NCBI GenBank assembly: GCA_009692205.1
Contig: SHZR01000008.1
Location: 34,012 to 98,011 of the forward strand
From: Gemmatimonadota bacterium
GTDB taxonomy: Bacteria; Gemmatimonadota; Gemmatimonadetes; Longimicrobiales; Gaopeijiaceae
DNA: 64,000 bases
Direction of reading: 5' to 3'
Every line of letters begins with the position of its first letter. The stretch's first letter is position 1. The notes beneath the pieces are model-generated. The model was not told the origin of the DNA. It ran no database searches and was given only the letters and a program-made list of their open reading frames with translations. Position numbers and translations under genes: made by a program. Below, piece by piece: positions 1 to 8,142 of the stretch.

Positions 1-209
1 CGCACCAACTGCGGGTGAAACCGGCCCATACGCGACACACCGCCGAGAGCGACCCAACCCGGCAGATCCCCTCGGTGCTTCGCCGGAAGCACGAGCGTCG
101 CCTCGATCCGGACTCCGTCCCTCACGATCTCCGTCTCGTGAATCACCACGTCGGCGCCCGAACTCCAGCTCCGAGCGTATCGTGCGGTCCGCAGGGCGCC
201 GCGTAGCAC
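1..209 (-). CDS. Partial alpha/beta-hydrolase-like protein (3' end outside window)
   Basis: An open frame on the minus strand runs from a GTG at 209 off the left edge. It reads about 69 residues, including VRIEATLVLPAKHRGDLPG followed by a glycine-rich turn and RMGRFHP. This looks like the first strands and oxyanion-loop region of a secreted or cytosolic alpha/beta hydrolase (acyl hydrolase type), but the catalytic serine lies outside the window. A purine-rich stretch (GAGGGTAGG) precedes the GTG. It lies 30 bases downstream of the 100-residue gene at 240-542 and is probably cotranscribed with it. The family assignment is inference from a short stretch. Confidence 0.5.
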   Translation of the reverse strand, partial: MLRGALRTARYARSWSSGADVVIHETEIVRDGVRIEATLVLPAKHRGDLPGWVALGGVSRMGRFHPQLV

Positions 210-239
210 GGTGCCTACCCTCGATCCCCGCTCAGCAGG

Positions 240-542
240 TTAGCCAAGAATCGGCGTCACGCGCACGAGGACGTTGGAGGACGCGGCGAAGAACGGGGTG
301 CTCGGGCGGTCGGCGAGCCGGAGCTCCATGAGCCTGCTTCCGTCGCTGATGCGGCCACACAGCCGCACCACCTCCGCGGGTCCTGCCACGCACCACACGC
401 GCTCACCCAAGGAGGGAATGCGCCCAGATACGGCCTCCCAACCGGGTTCCGCGACCCCGGCGATCCGCACGCTGTCGCGCGGCACACGTGATGTGTCCTT
501 CTGAGGCACGAGGTCGACCTCTCTGTCCGGGATGCGCTTCAC
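240..542 (-). CDS. Hypothetical 100-residue protein
   Basis: I do not recognise the family. The GTG start at 542 is chosen because GGGGGAGGT sits 6-7 bases upstream; the open frame extends further upstream, but that part crosses the terminator hairpin of the cold-shock gene and has no ribosome site. The protein is soluble, with an acidic/basic N-terminus (KRIPDREVDLVPQ) and a likely beta-rich body (WCVAGPAEVVRL, LMELRLAD). There is no signal peptide. It lies between the cold-shock gene and a partial hydrolase on the same strand. Confidence 0.6.
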   Translation of the reverse strand: MKRIPDREVDLVPQKDTSRVPRDSVRIAGVAEPGWEAVSGRIPSLGERVWCVAGPAEVVRLCGRISDGSRLMELRLADRPSTPFFAASSNVLVRVTPILG

Positions 543-579
543 GACAGTACCTCCCCCCGGCACATGGCCGGGGAAACAA

Positions 580-610
580 GGGCCGCCCCGAGCGAAGCTC
601 GGGGCGGCCC
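580..610 (-). terminator. Hairpin terminator of the cold-shock gene
   Basis: A perfect 14-base-pair inverted repeat (580-593 pairing with 597-610, loop GAA) lies 55 bases after the cold-shock stop codon. It is very GC-rich and has no clear T-run, as is common for stem-type terminators in high-GC genomes. It also lies just upstream of the ribosome site of the gene at 240-542. Confidence 0.8.
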
Positions 611-664
611 GACCCACATTGCGAGTGGGTGCCCCTCGCATCCCTGCGGACGCGAGAAGTCCAA

Positions 665-871
665 CTAGATGGTCACGACGTTCTCAGCCGCGGGACCCTT
701 GGTGCCCTGCACCACGTCGAACTCGACGCGTGCACCCTCGGCCAGCGTCTTGAAGCCCTCAGCGCGAATCGCGCTGTGGTGGACGAAGCAGTCTTTGCTG
801 CCGTCCTCGGGTGTGATGAAACCGAATCCCTTCTCGTCGTTGAACCACTTTACTTTGCCCTTGGTACGCAT
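665..871 (-). CDS. cspA: Cold-shock protein (CspA family)
   Basis: This 68-residue single cold-shock (OB-fold) domain binds single-stranded RNA and DNA and acts as an RNA chaperone. RNP1 is visible as KGFGFI near residues 14-19 and RNP2 as CFVHHSAI near residues 28-35. WF at residues 9-10 matches the family N-terminus, and the length is standard (65-70). The ATG at 871 is preceded by AAGGAG at 8 bases, which fixes the start against the longer open frame. A strong hairpin follows the gene. The upstream 200 bases hold two small hairpins that may form a structured 5' leader, as in other csp mRNAs. Which csp paralogue this is cannot be told from sequence. Confidence 0.96.
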   Translation of the reverse strand: MRTKGKVKWFNDEKGFGFITPEDGSKDCFVHHSAIRAEGFKTLAEGARVEFDVVQGTKGPAAENVVTI

Positions 872-935
872 CGAAGCGCTCCTTGGATGTGCGAGTCGGA
901 GCTGCGATGACGCGTTACCGACTGCCTTGTTGTGC

Positions 936-972
936 GCGGACAACTTCCGCGCCAGCGTGGCCACCTGGCCAC
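936..972 (-). promoter_or_regulatory. Two hairpins in the presumed csp leader
   Basis: Two perfect inverted repeats lie close together: 936-940 with 946-950 (GCGGA/TCCGC) and 957-963 with 966-972 (GTGGCCA/TGGCCAC). They fall 65-100 bases upstream of the cold-shock ATG. csp genes often have long structured, temperature-responsive leaders, so this may be part of one. The transcription start is unknown. Confidence 0.3.
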
Positions 973-1074
973 AAAAGAAGAGCGACGACCTCGCAAATGA
1001 GACCGTCGCCGTCATTCGAGTCTTGGAACCCCACTTTGGGCCGTGCACGAGGCTCGCGGAATTCCGCCTTGCTG

Positions 1075-1269
1075 TCAACCGAGGGCTGCATCGAAGGACA
1101 CGACGGCGCCGCCCCTCACGCGCACGCGGACGCCGATTGGATTGCAGCATACCTCGCAGTCCTCCACGTACTCCTGATCGGGCACGCTCAGGTCGACGAG
1201 CATCGTGATCGGCTCGCCGCAGTGAGGGCACTCGAAGCCGTGCTCGGTCAGTTCGTCCACGGCTCGCAT
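1075..1269 (-). CDS. CPXCG-motif zinc-ribbon protein
   Basis: This small cysteine-rich protein of about 64 residues matches the CPXCG family. A CPHCG motif is followed by [11 protein letters not shown], then a second CEVCC pair about 25 residues later. The four cysteines probably bind zinc; the cellular role of the family is unknown. The ATG at 1269 places the zinc motif about 12 residues in, as is usual. A GTG at 1302 is possible but would add an atypical N-terminus. The upstream end of the gene collides with the truncated copper-protein frame on the opposite strand, suggesting a rearrangement there. Confidence 0.85.
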   Translation of the reverse strand: MRAVDELTEHGFECPHCGEPITMLVDLSVPDQEYVEDCEVCCNPIGVRVRVRGGAVVSFDAALG

Positions 1270-1280
1270 GCTCCCGATGA

Positions 1281-2141
1281 TCGATCGAATCGCCTCTCCC
1301 ACATAGTAGACCGCACCCCTATCTGTACGGAATCTCCCCACACACGGAGGAGCGCTGCATCAAGGCGATCGAGACGAAGCCCTCCGTGGCCGCGCACGGC
1401 TCGACGCACCACGCCAACTCGCAGTTCCTCGTGCAGAACGACAAGGGCGAGTGGGAGACCATCGCCCGTCTCTCCGAGTTCGCGTTCGGTAAGGTGGGCG
1501 AGGTCGTTCCTACCGACGCCTGCCGCGTGGCGCCAGCGAACTCACGCGTGCGCTGGGACATTCACTACTACCCGGACGGCAAGGCGGTTCAAGACGATCA
1601 GGTCGAGGTCGCCATTTGGTACCACGACGAGACGTTCAACCGCGAGGCCTCATATCCGCAGGACCTGCGCTCTTACGCCCTCAAGGGCGGCGACTTCGAC
1701 ATCCCGCCCCATGGCAAGCTGATGACGCAGGGCTTCCAATCGTTCGATCACCCGGTCCGGATCGACAGCTGGCAGCCGCACCTGCATCTGCGGGGCGTGG
1801 CCATGTCGATCGAGGCGTTCTATCCGGAGACGGGCAAGCGCGAGATGATCAGCATGGCCTCCACCTGGAACGCCGGCTGGAACCTCAGCCACATCTACGA
1901 GGAAGGCCATCAGCCGATGCTGCCTGCCGGCGCGGTCCTCATCCTGACCGGCTGGTACGACAACACCGAGAACAACCCGCGCAATCCGGATGCGGATCAG
2001 TGGGTGGGCATGGGACAGCGCACGACCGATGAGATGTCCCACGCCTGGATCGCGGTCACACACTTGGACGAAGAGGGCTACGAGCGGCTGGTTGCGGAGC
2101 GCGAGAGTCCGCCCGTGGTCGACAACGGAGGTGCCCGATGA
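1281..2141 (+). pseudogene. 5'-truncated copper monooxygenase-like C-terminal domain
   Basis: The frame is open from 1281, but it has no credible start: the first usable codon is a GTG at 1386, inside a conserved stretch (TEERCIKAIETKPS). The encoded ~250 residues resemble the C-terminal half of large copper type II ascorbate-dependent monooxygenase-like proteins of Acidobacteria and Gemmatimonadetes. WQPHLHLRG and DIHYYP are plausible copper-ligand segments, and WYDNTENNPRNPD is a family signature. The N-terminal domain and signal peptide are missing. The stop overlaps the next start (ATGA), so the 3' end of an original operon is preserved. It is probably a remnant; initiation at GTG 1386 cannot be excluded. 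Confidence 0.7.
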
Positions 2142-3031
2142 ACGCCCGGCAAGTCGTATCCGGAGCCCTCGCGGCTGCGATGCTTGCCGCGACGGGTGCC
2201 TCGCTCGAGGCACAGCTGCCTCCTAACCTGCGGGACTACCCGCTCGCGACGTTCCACAAGTCGGGTGACCTCGTGGCGCCCTTCTTCGACGGGTTCTACG
2301 ACAATGGCGACGGCACCGTCACCTTCTCGTTCGGGTTCATGAACCGGAATACCGAAGAGATCGTCGACATCCCGCTCGGGCCGAACAACTTCATCGAGCC
2401 CGCGCAGTTCAACGGCATGCAGCCCTCCCACTTCCCCGTGTACGATCGGGGTGGGCTCATAGGGAAGCGTGAACGCGGATCGTTCGCGGTGACGGTGCCG
2501 GCCAACATGGCGGGCACGGAAGTCGTCTGGACGCTGACGCACGCCGGCCGCACCTACGCGGTGCCAGGTCGAACCGGGACGATCGCGTACGATATGAGCA
2601 CGGGACCCGCGGCCTTCGGGTCGCTCCCGCCGGCAGTGCGCTTCACGGCGGACAGCCCGATCTCCACGAACCGCGAAGGTGTCGTGGCCGAGCGGGTCAC
2701 GGCGAGGGTCGGCATGCCGGTGACGCTCTCCGCGTTGGTCCAGGATCGCGGCGAGTGCGCGCCCTACGCCGCAGATCTCGAAGGCAAGATGGTCTTCCCC
2801 GTCAACGCCACGTGGATCCTGCATCAGGGTCCGGCCGCGGTCGTCTTCTCGATCGAGACCGAAAAGATCGAGAGCGAAGGCTGGGGGGTCGCGACGACCC
2901 AGGCCACGTTCTCGGAGCCGGGTGAGTACGTGATCCGCCTGCGTGCCGACAACTTCGGCGCGCCGGACAGCAAGTTCGACAATCAGTGCTGCTGGTCGAA
3001 CGCGTACGTGCCCGTGACCGTGACACCCTGA
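2138..3031 (+). CDS. Secreted protein of unknown function
   Basis: The 297-residue product starts with a clear signal peptide (a hydrophobic Ala/Leu stretch ending near ASLEAQ, residues 20-26). The rest is beta-rich, with Trp and Tyr in strand-like repeats and three C-terminal cysteines around residues 282-288 (DNQCCW), which suggests an exported sandwich-fold protein. Its ATG overlaps the stop of the copper monooxygenase remnant by four bases, so the two were translationally coupled and may have formed an oxidative system. I do not recognise a named family. A strong hairpin ends the operon. Confidence 0.85.
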   Translation: MNARQVVSGALAAAMLAATGASLEAQLPPNLRDYPLATFHKSGDLVAPFFDGFYDNGDGTVTFSFGFMNRNTEEIVDIPLGPNNFIEPAQFNGMQPSHFPVYDRGGLIGKRERGSFAVTVPANMAGTEVVWTLTHAGRTYAVPGRTGTIAYDMSTGPAAFGSLPPAVRFTADSPISTNREGVVAERVTARVGMPVTLSALVQDRGECAPYAADLEGKMVFPVNATWILHQGPAAVVFSIETEKIESEGWGVATTQATFSEPGEYVIRLRADNFGAPDSKFDNQCCWSNAYVPVTVTP

Positions 3032-3047
3032 CGACCTTGTCGAGAGG

Positions 3048-3087
3048 CGAGGGCTCCGAACCGCAAGGCTACGGTCCGGAGCCCTCG
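3048..3087 (+). terminator. Hairpin after the secreted-protein operon
   Basis: A perfect 11-base stem (3048-3058 with 3077-3087, CGAGGGCTCCG/CGGAGCCCTCG) extends inward through ACCG/CGGT with a small bulge. It lies 17 bases after the stop at 3031. There is no T-run. Confidence 0.6.
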
Positions 3088-3093
3088 ATTCAC

Positions 3094-3294
3094 ATGCGCA
3101 ACGTCTCTTTCGCCAAGCCCGCCCCTGTGTCCGCGTGGTGCCAGAAGTGCCAGAAGTGCCAGAAGCTCGTGGCTCTCAGGAATCTCCGTCCGTGGCCCGA
3201 GGGTGTGCTCGCGGTCGGTGAGTGCCCGCAGTGCCACGCCAAGCTCGCCGCGAAGAAGCCGATCGAGTGTGGAAGCACCTTACCCGCCGCCTAG
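3094..3294 (+). CDS. Small zinc-ribbon-like protein with triplicated Cys motif
   Basis: The 66-residue frame has cysteines in CQKCQKCQK and CPQCHAK, plus one near the C-terminus, arranged like a CxxC...CxxC zinc ribbon. The first knuckle is encoded by three perfect copies of the 9-mer TGCCAGAAG (3139-3165), which adds an extra CQK unit. The ATG at 3094 follows the terminator hairpin; its ribosome site is weak (GGAG about 12 bases away). It converges on the M28 peptidase gene. I do not recognise a named family, and the gene could be spurious. Confidence 0.5.
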   Translation: MRNVSFAKPAPVSAWCQKCQKCQKLVALRNLRPWPEGVLAVGECPQCHAKLAAKKPIECGSTLPAA

Positions 3295-3299
3295 GTCGC

Positions 3300-4574
3300 T
3301 CATCGCGTGCACTGAGCGCTCATGTCGCGCTGCTCCGGCGGCAGGATCGCCAGTCGGATCGATCGGTTGGCTACCGTGCTCATGATCTCGTGCACAAAGC
3401 GGCCTACGCGCGCGGAGTGGTCGTAGTCGATGTACTGCGGCTCGTCGGTCGGCATGTGATAGTCCATCGAGTAGCCGGTCGAGAAGTACGTCACTGGGAT
3501 CGTGCGCCGAAAGTAGCTCACCTGATCGCTCCGGCAGAAACGGTTGAGCGCGTTGGTGCGGTCCCAGGAGTAGTCGATCGCCATGGTCTCCTCACGCACC
3601 GCGTTGAGTGAGTCGATCGCGTCACCGAACTCTGCGGAGAGACGCCGGGCGCCGAGCATCTGCACCTGTGCCGGGCCGCCGAACCGGACGTCGGCGACCC
3701 CGCCGTTGCCGAGCATGTCCATGTTGTGCGCCGCCACGATCGAGTCGAGCGGTAGGGTGGGATTGTCGGTGAAGTAGCGCGAGCCCACGAGGCCGGCCTC
3801 CTCGGCCGCGTGCGAGATGAAGATGATCGAGCGCCGCGGGGCCGGGCCCGCCGCGAACCGCTCGGCGATCTCGAGGAGCACTCCGGTGCCCGACGCGTCG
3901 TCGTCGGCTCCGTTCATCACGGTGTCGGGGCGCGGCGGACGAATGGCACGCGCGTAGGCGATGAGCGAGTCGATGCGCGCCTGCTGCTCCGGGGTGGGCG
4001 CGCCCGGACGATCGTTCGCGCCCTGCGGCCGCATGACGCGGTTGAACGCACGCAGTGCGTCGTGGTCGAGGGCAGGACCCTCGACTAGGCCTTCGTGGTC
4101 GTTGTGCGCGCCGACCAGAACATACTGGCCGCGGAGGGCGGGATCTGACCCCGGCAGGACGGCGATCACGTTGCGTGCCGGATACTCCGGCTGAGCTCCC
4201 TCTACGGGCACATCCTGGAAGTACCCGCCGCCCTCTCCCGCGGGCTGGAGCCCGAGTCGCCGAAACACCGACGCCACATACTCGGTGGCCATCCAGTTTC
4301 CGCGCGTGCCCGCTGCTCTGCCCGCCATCGAGTCCGCCGCGAGTTGGTAGATGTGCGTGCGCAGGTCGTCCGCCGCGATGGCCGGTTGGGTCGCTCTGGG
4401 CGCCCACGTGAACGGCCCCTCATCGGGCCACACCCTGGGCGGATCGGCGGCCTGCGCGGCGAGCACATGCGCGCCGAGGGCGCAGCTCACGAACGACAAC
4501 GCGACGGCCCTCGGGATGAGGAGTGGGCGGCGGAACGTCATGAGGATGGGCTCACGGGCTAGGGGCTCGGTCAC
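3300..4574 (-). CDS. Secreted M28-family zinc peptidase
   Basis: The product is an exported metallopeptidase of about 413-424 residues, probably an aminopeptidase. The M28 metal-ligand series is complete in order: H157 in GAHNDH, Asp in GADDDASG (residues 223-229), the Glu pair in HAAEEAG (258-259), D286 in NMDMLG and H373 in DYHMPTDEP. A signal peptide is visible (IPRAVALSFVSCALGAHVLA, cleaved near AQA). The GTG at 4574 has a weak AAAGGG site; the ATG at 4541 would put the signal peptide at the true N-terminus and is an equally good start. It faces the zinc-ribbon gene, with 5 bases between stops. Confidence 0.92.
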   Translation of the reverse strand: MTEPLAREPILMTFRRPLLIPRAVALSFVSCALGAHVLAAQAADPPRVWPDEGPFTWAPRATQPAIAADDLRTHIYQLAADSMAGRAAGTRGNWMATEYVASVFRRLGLQPAGEGGGYFQDVPVEGAQPEYPARNVIAVLPGSDPALRGQYVLVGAHNDHEGLVEGPALDHDALRAFNRVMRPQGANDRPGAPTPEQQARIDSLIAYARAIRPPRPDTVMNGADDDASGTGVLLEIAERFAAGPAPRRSIIFISHAAEEAGLVGSRYFTDNPTLPLDSIVAAHNMDMLGNGGVADVRFGGPAQVQMLGARRLSAEFGDAIDSLNAVREETMAIDYSWDRTNALNRFCRSDQVSYFRRTIPVTYFSTGYSMDYHMPTDEPQYIDYDHSARVGRFVHEIMSTVANRSIRLAILPPEQRDMSAQCTR

Positions 4575-4634
4575 ACGCGGTCGCCCTTTGGGACACCAAG
4601 GCCCGGCAGCTTGTTCGTCCTCTGCCTGGGGCCG

Positions 4635-5144
4635 TTAGCCCTGCTCCCAGATATGCGCGCCGATGATCGCGCCCCGGCCGATCCACTGGTGCACGATCGC
4701 CGCCACGGTCTCCCCGAGGCCTTCGAGGTCGTGGGGCTTCTGGTGGACGGCAAGCGCACCCAGCTCGAGCGCGCGCGCCTCATCCTCGGGCAGAACCGAG
4801 CCGGTCAGCACGACCACCGGGAACGGCCGCGGAGTCAGGTGCTCGCGAATCCAGCGGAGCACCTCGAACCCGTCGAGCTCAGGCATGTAGAGATCGAGGA
4901 TGACGAGATCGGGTGTCGCGTGTGCGGGAGGGTCCTGAAGTGGCGCGATGCCCTGGAGATACGCGATTCCGTCCACGCCATTGTCGGCGATCTGGACCTC
5001 GAGCCCGGGGTGGGCCCGGCGAGCGGCGACTCCGACGAGAAGCGATTGGTCACGCGCATCCTCGATGACCAGCAGCGTGGGACCACGCTCTCGCAAGGCT
5101 CTTTCCCTCCCTGGGATGCCGGGTATGGCCTTTGGGGGGGCCAT
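4635..5144 (-). CDS. Response-regulator receiver-domain protein
   Basis: This single CheY-like receiver domain has no output domain. The acidic pair E28-D29 (LLVIED), phosphoacceptor D84 (VILDLYMP), T114 (VVLTGS) and K136 (HQKPHD) are all present, numbering from the ATG at 5144. That ATG has no ribosome site. A TTG at 5096 has AGGGAGGG 8 bases upstream and would give a 153-residue protein starting just before the receiver fold, which is more typical. It resembles the Rcp1-like stand-alone regulators that serve phytochrome or hybrid kinases. No histidine kinase lies nearby. Confidence 0.88.
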   Translation of the reverse strand: MAPPKAIPGIPGRERALRERGPTLLVIEDARDQSLLVGVAARRAHPGLEVQIADNGVDGIAYLQGIAPLQDPPAHATPDLVILDLYMPELDGFEVLRWIREHLTPRPFPVVVLTGSVLPEDEARALELGALAVHQKPHDLEGLGETVAAIVHQWIGRGAIIGAHIWEQG

Positions 5145-5294
5145 ACTAACATGTGTCCGTGCGGGCCGGTCGGGCCAAGGTTTGGACTGGCGGCCCCTCT
5201 TGGGCCGTCTCATGATTCGGCTCCGGACCCTCGGGTCCGCGTTCGCGCCACATCCGGCCAGTGAGGCTCCCCTGCGCATCCGCGTCGCCGCCGA

Positions 5295-5936
5295 GTGAGC
5301 ATCCCATGGGTCCCCAGGGCGCTGGCGCTGGCGCTCGCCGCCTCGTCGCTCACGCCGTTCGCGTCGGCCTGCGCCCAGCAGAACATCCGCCGACTCGACA
5401 TCTCGGAGCCGGTCACCTACTTCACCGCCGAGGCTGCGGCCGACGCCGGGGGCAACGACGGGGACGCCACCCTGGCGCTCTGGGCGCTCGGCGCGTGGGC
5501 CGGGGTGGTCGATCCTGCGGTCATGCTGCGCCCGGGGCCCGAGGCGACCGCCACTCTGCGCGTCTACTGGGTCCCCGCCGGGGCGGGGCTGTACGGCGAG
5601 ATGCGGAGCCGCACGGTGGATGGGCGTCTCGCCGCCGATGTGTTCGTGCACCCCGACACCGATGCGCTCGGCGGAGACATCGCTCGCCTGGCCCGAGAGG
5701 ACCCGCTCTTCCGCGACGCGGTCGTCTACCTGACCTGCGTACACGAGCTCGGGCACGCGTTCGGGCTAGGGCATACCGCAGCGTTCGCCGACATCATGTA
5801 CTCGTTCCAATACGGCGGCGACATCGTCGCCTACTTCATGCGCTTTCGTGAGCAACTCGATGCGCGCGAGGACATCCGCACGGTGTCACCGTTCTCGGTG
5901 GACGACGCTCGAACCTTCCGGGCGCTGTACCGCTAG
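5295..5936 (+). CDS. Secreted metzincin (matrixin-like) metalloprotease
   Basis: The 213-residue protein carries a metzincin zinc site, HELGHAFGLGH (H150, E151, H154, H160), with the Met-turn methionine at 168 in DIMYS. The N-terminus is a signal peptide ending near SACAQQ (residues 24-29). The length fits a minimal catalytic domain without a haemopexin or adhesion domain. The GTG at 5295 is the only start that retains the signal peptide. It sits between a receiver-domain gene (divergent) and a secreted hydrolase gene (same strand). The substrate is unknown. Confidence 0.88.
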   Translation: MSIPWVPRALALALAASSLTPFASACAQQNIRRLDISEPVTYFTAEAAADAGGNDGDATLALWALGAWAGVVDPAVMLRPGPEATATLRVYWVPAGAGLYGEMRSRTVDGRLAADVFVHPDTDALGGDIARLAREDPLFRDAVVYLTCVHELGHAFGLGHTAAFADIMYSFQYGGDIVAYFMRFREQLDAREDIRTVSPFSVDDARTFRALYR

Positions 5937-6036
5937 CCGCAAGTCGTGGACGCGCCGGACATTGCGCGGCACGAACCCGCGGACTAGATCCGCCAGTGGG
6001 CGGCTGGATGCGCACCTGACCACAGGGAGGAGATCC

Positions 6037-8136
6037 ATGAGCAAGCTGCATGTCCCCTTGGTAGTGACCGCGCGTGCTGCGGCGCTGTCGCTCGCGCTCG
6101 GACTGCTTTCCGCGAGCTCGGTGTCTGCCCAGCAGCCACGCACGCTCCTCGGCACGCCGTGCACCGCGTCCGCCGACACCCCCGTGACCGAGCCGGAGAC
6201 GGGGCGGACGTACCTCCTCGACTACCCGTGCGATCTCCGCGCCGGTGAGGATGTCACGTTCATCCTGAGCCTGCACGGGGCGGGATCGAGCGGCACCTGG
6301 CAACGACGTTACTTCCCCGCGTTCGACCAGAAGGAGCGCCATCGTCTGGTGATCGCTGCGCCGTACTCGCCGACGCGCGTTTGGTCCGAGGGGGACGACG
6401 CCTATCTCCGCAACATCGTCACTTCCATCGTGAATGAGGTCGGGAGCGAGAACATCCGCGCGTTCTGGCTGGCGGGGCACTCGCAGGGCGGCCTGACGTC
6501 TCGCCGCCTCGTGTGCACGGACTTCTTCTCCGCCAGGGTCGACGGCTTCCTGAGCCTGTCGGGCGGACGGGTAGGCGGAGGCGCGGAGCGCGCGACCGGC
6601 GCGGGACGGCCGCGTCAGGCCAGCGAGCCGCCCGCCGCCGCGCCCCCGGCGGCACCCGCCGCCGCGCCCGCGCCCGCGAGTGACCCCAGCTGCGATTTCT
6701 CGCACATCTTCGCCATCGGCCAGCACGACATCGCGTCCCTCCCCTCCACCTCCAGTGTCGCCCAGCGCTACCGCTGCGACGCGCGCGAGCGCCGGCCCGA
6801 TGTCGTCGATACCCAGCCGGGCCAGGTCCACGACGGAGGCCGGCAGAACCCCGGCTCGCGCGCGTGGGGACTGCTCCCGAGGCCCGGGTCGGCGGAGGTC
6901 TTCGTCTATCCAGGCTGCGACGACGGGCGCGTGGTCGCCGACGTCGTCCGCCTCGACAAGGGCCACACCGAGGGCCTGGAGCCCGCCGTCACGGAGGCGC
7001 TCGTCGGCCTGATGGTATCCGCGGCGGGCGGGAAGATCGCGAACATGGCCGCGACGCAGACGGCGGTGCCCAACGACTACTCGGATCCCGCGTCGTGGCT
7101 CTGCCGTCCGGGGCGGCAGGATGCCTGCGCCGTGGACCTGAGCACCACGGTCGTGCGGTCCGATGGCACGCTGTCGCGGGAGGCATGGAGCGGGAACGCG
7201 TCTGCGCCGATCGACTGCTTCTACGTCTATCCCACGGTATCGACCGACACCGGCATGAACAGCGACATGACGCCCAACGAGGCGGAGCTGCGCGTCGTGA
7301 ATCAACAGTTCGCCCGTTTTGGGTCAGTCTGCCGGCTCTACGCTCCGAACTACCGTCAGGTCACGCTCGCGGGCCTCAGGGAGCGGCGCACGGGCGGCAC
7401 CACCAGTCTCGACCAGGGCCTCGCCTACGACGACGTGCGGGATGCCTTCCACCACTACCTCGAGCACGACAACGGCGGCCGGGGCTTCGTGCTCGTCGGC
7501 CACTCGCAGGGCTCCTATGTGCTCACCTCGCTCGTCGCACAGGAGATCGACGGCCAGCCCATCCAGGACCGCATGGTGTCGGCGCTCCTGCTGGGCGCCA
7601 CCGTGCCCGTCGCTCGCGGCGGGGACGGCGGCGGAGCCTTCCGCACCGTCCCGCTCTGCCGATCCGCGTCGCAGACCAGCTGCGTGATCGCGTTCTCCTC
7701 GTTCCGCTCGACCGCGCCTCCGCCCGCGAACACGCTGTTCGGCCAAGTCGCGGACCCCGCCCTCGCGGCGGCGTGCACCAACCCCGCGGCCCTCGCCGGC
7801 GGGAGCGGTGAACTGCACGCGTACCTTTCAACCACCGGCGGCACGATCGTCGGAGGCGGTAGAGGGGGCCCGCGTCCCTGGGTCGCGTCCGGACCCGCCA
7901 TCGAGACGCCCTTCGTGTCCGCTCCTGGGCTCCTCACCGCAAGGTGCGCCACCAACGAGAACGCGACCTACCTCGAGGTGACGGTTCACGGTGATCCCGC
8001 GGACCGGCGCGCGGACGACATCACAGGCGATCTCACGGCGCAGTGGGGACTCCACCTCGTCGACGTGAACCTCGCCATGGGCAACCTCGTCGCGATCGTG
8101 CGCGAGCAGACCGCGAGCTGGCAGCGAACGAGGTAG
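6037..8136 (+). CDS. Secreted two-domain hydrolase: PHB-depolymerase-like + DUF3089
   Basis: The 699-residue exported protein joins two alpha/beta-hydrolase domains. Residues 1-31 are a signal peptide (ending SAQQ). Residues 35-335 resemble LpqC/PHB depolymerase/feruloyl esterase, with an SLHGAG oxyanion loop, GHSQGG (S149) and a late KGH histidine (H310). Residues 344-690 match DUF3089: NDYSDPASWLCRPG, DCFYVYPTVS, RLYAPNYRQ and GHSQGS (S490). A Pro/Ala-rich insertion (residues 193-215) interrupts the first domain. AGGGAGGAG precedes the ATG at 6037, which rules out the longer open frame. Stand-alone versions of each domain are common; this tandem fusion is unusual. Polyester or ester-linked polymer breakdown is a reasonable guess. 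Confidence 0.88.
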   Translation: MSKLHVPLVVTARAAALSLALGLLSASSVSAQQPRTLLGTPCTASADTPVTEPETGRTYLLDYPCDLRAGEDVTFILSLHGAGSSGTWQRRYFPAFDQKERHRLVIAAPYSPTRVWSEGDDAYLRNIVTSIVNEVGSENIRAFWLAGHSQGGLTSRRLVCTDFFSARVDGFLSLSGGRVGGGAERATGAGRPRQASEPPAAAPPAAPAAAPAPASDPSCDFSHIFAIGQHDIASLPSTSSVAQRYRCDARERRPDVVDTQPGQVHDGGRQNPGSRAWGLLPRPGSAEVFVYPGCDDGRVVADVVRLDKGHTEGLEPAVTEALVGLMVSAAGGKIANMAATQTAVPNDYSDPASWLCRPGRQDACAVDLSTTVVRSDGTLSREAWSGNASAPIDCFYVYPTVSTDTGMNSDMTPNEAELRVVNQQFARFGSVCRLYAPNYRQVTLAGLRERRTGGTTSLDQGLAYDDVRDAFHHYLEHDNGGRGFVLVGHSQGSYVLTSLVAQEIDGQPIQDRMVSALLLGATVPVARGGDGGGAFRTVPLCRSASQTSCVIAFSSFRSTAPPPANTLFGQVADPALAAACTNPAALAGGSGELHAYLSTTGGTIVGGGRGGPRPWVASGPAIETPFVSAPGLLTARCATNENATYLEVTVHGDPADRRADDITGDLTAQWGLHLVDVNLAMGNLVAIVREQTASWQRTR

Positions 8137-8142
8137 CGCCGA

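Noticed and set aside
5848..6036. N-terminal extension of the double hydrolase upstream of 6037
   Set aside because: It overlaps the metzincin gene, lacks a ribosome site, and would bury the signal peptide; ATG 6037 has AGGGAGGAG.
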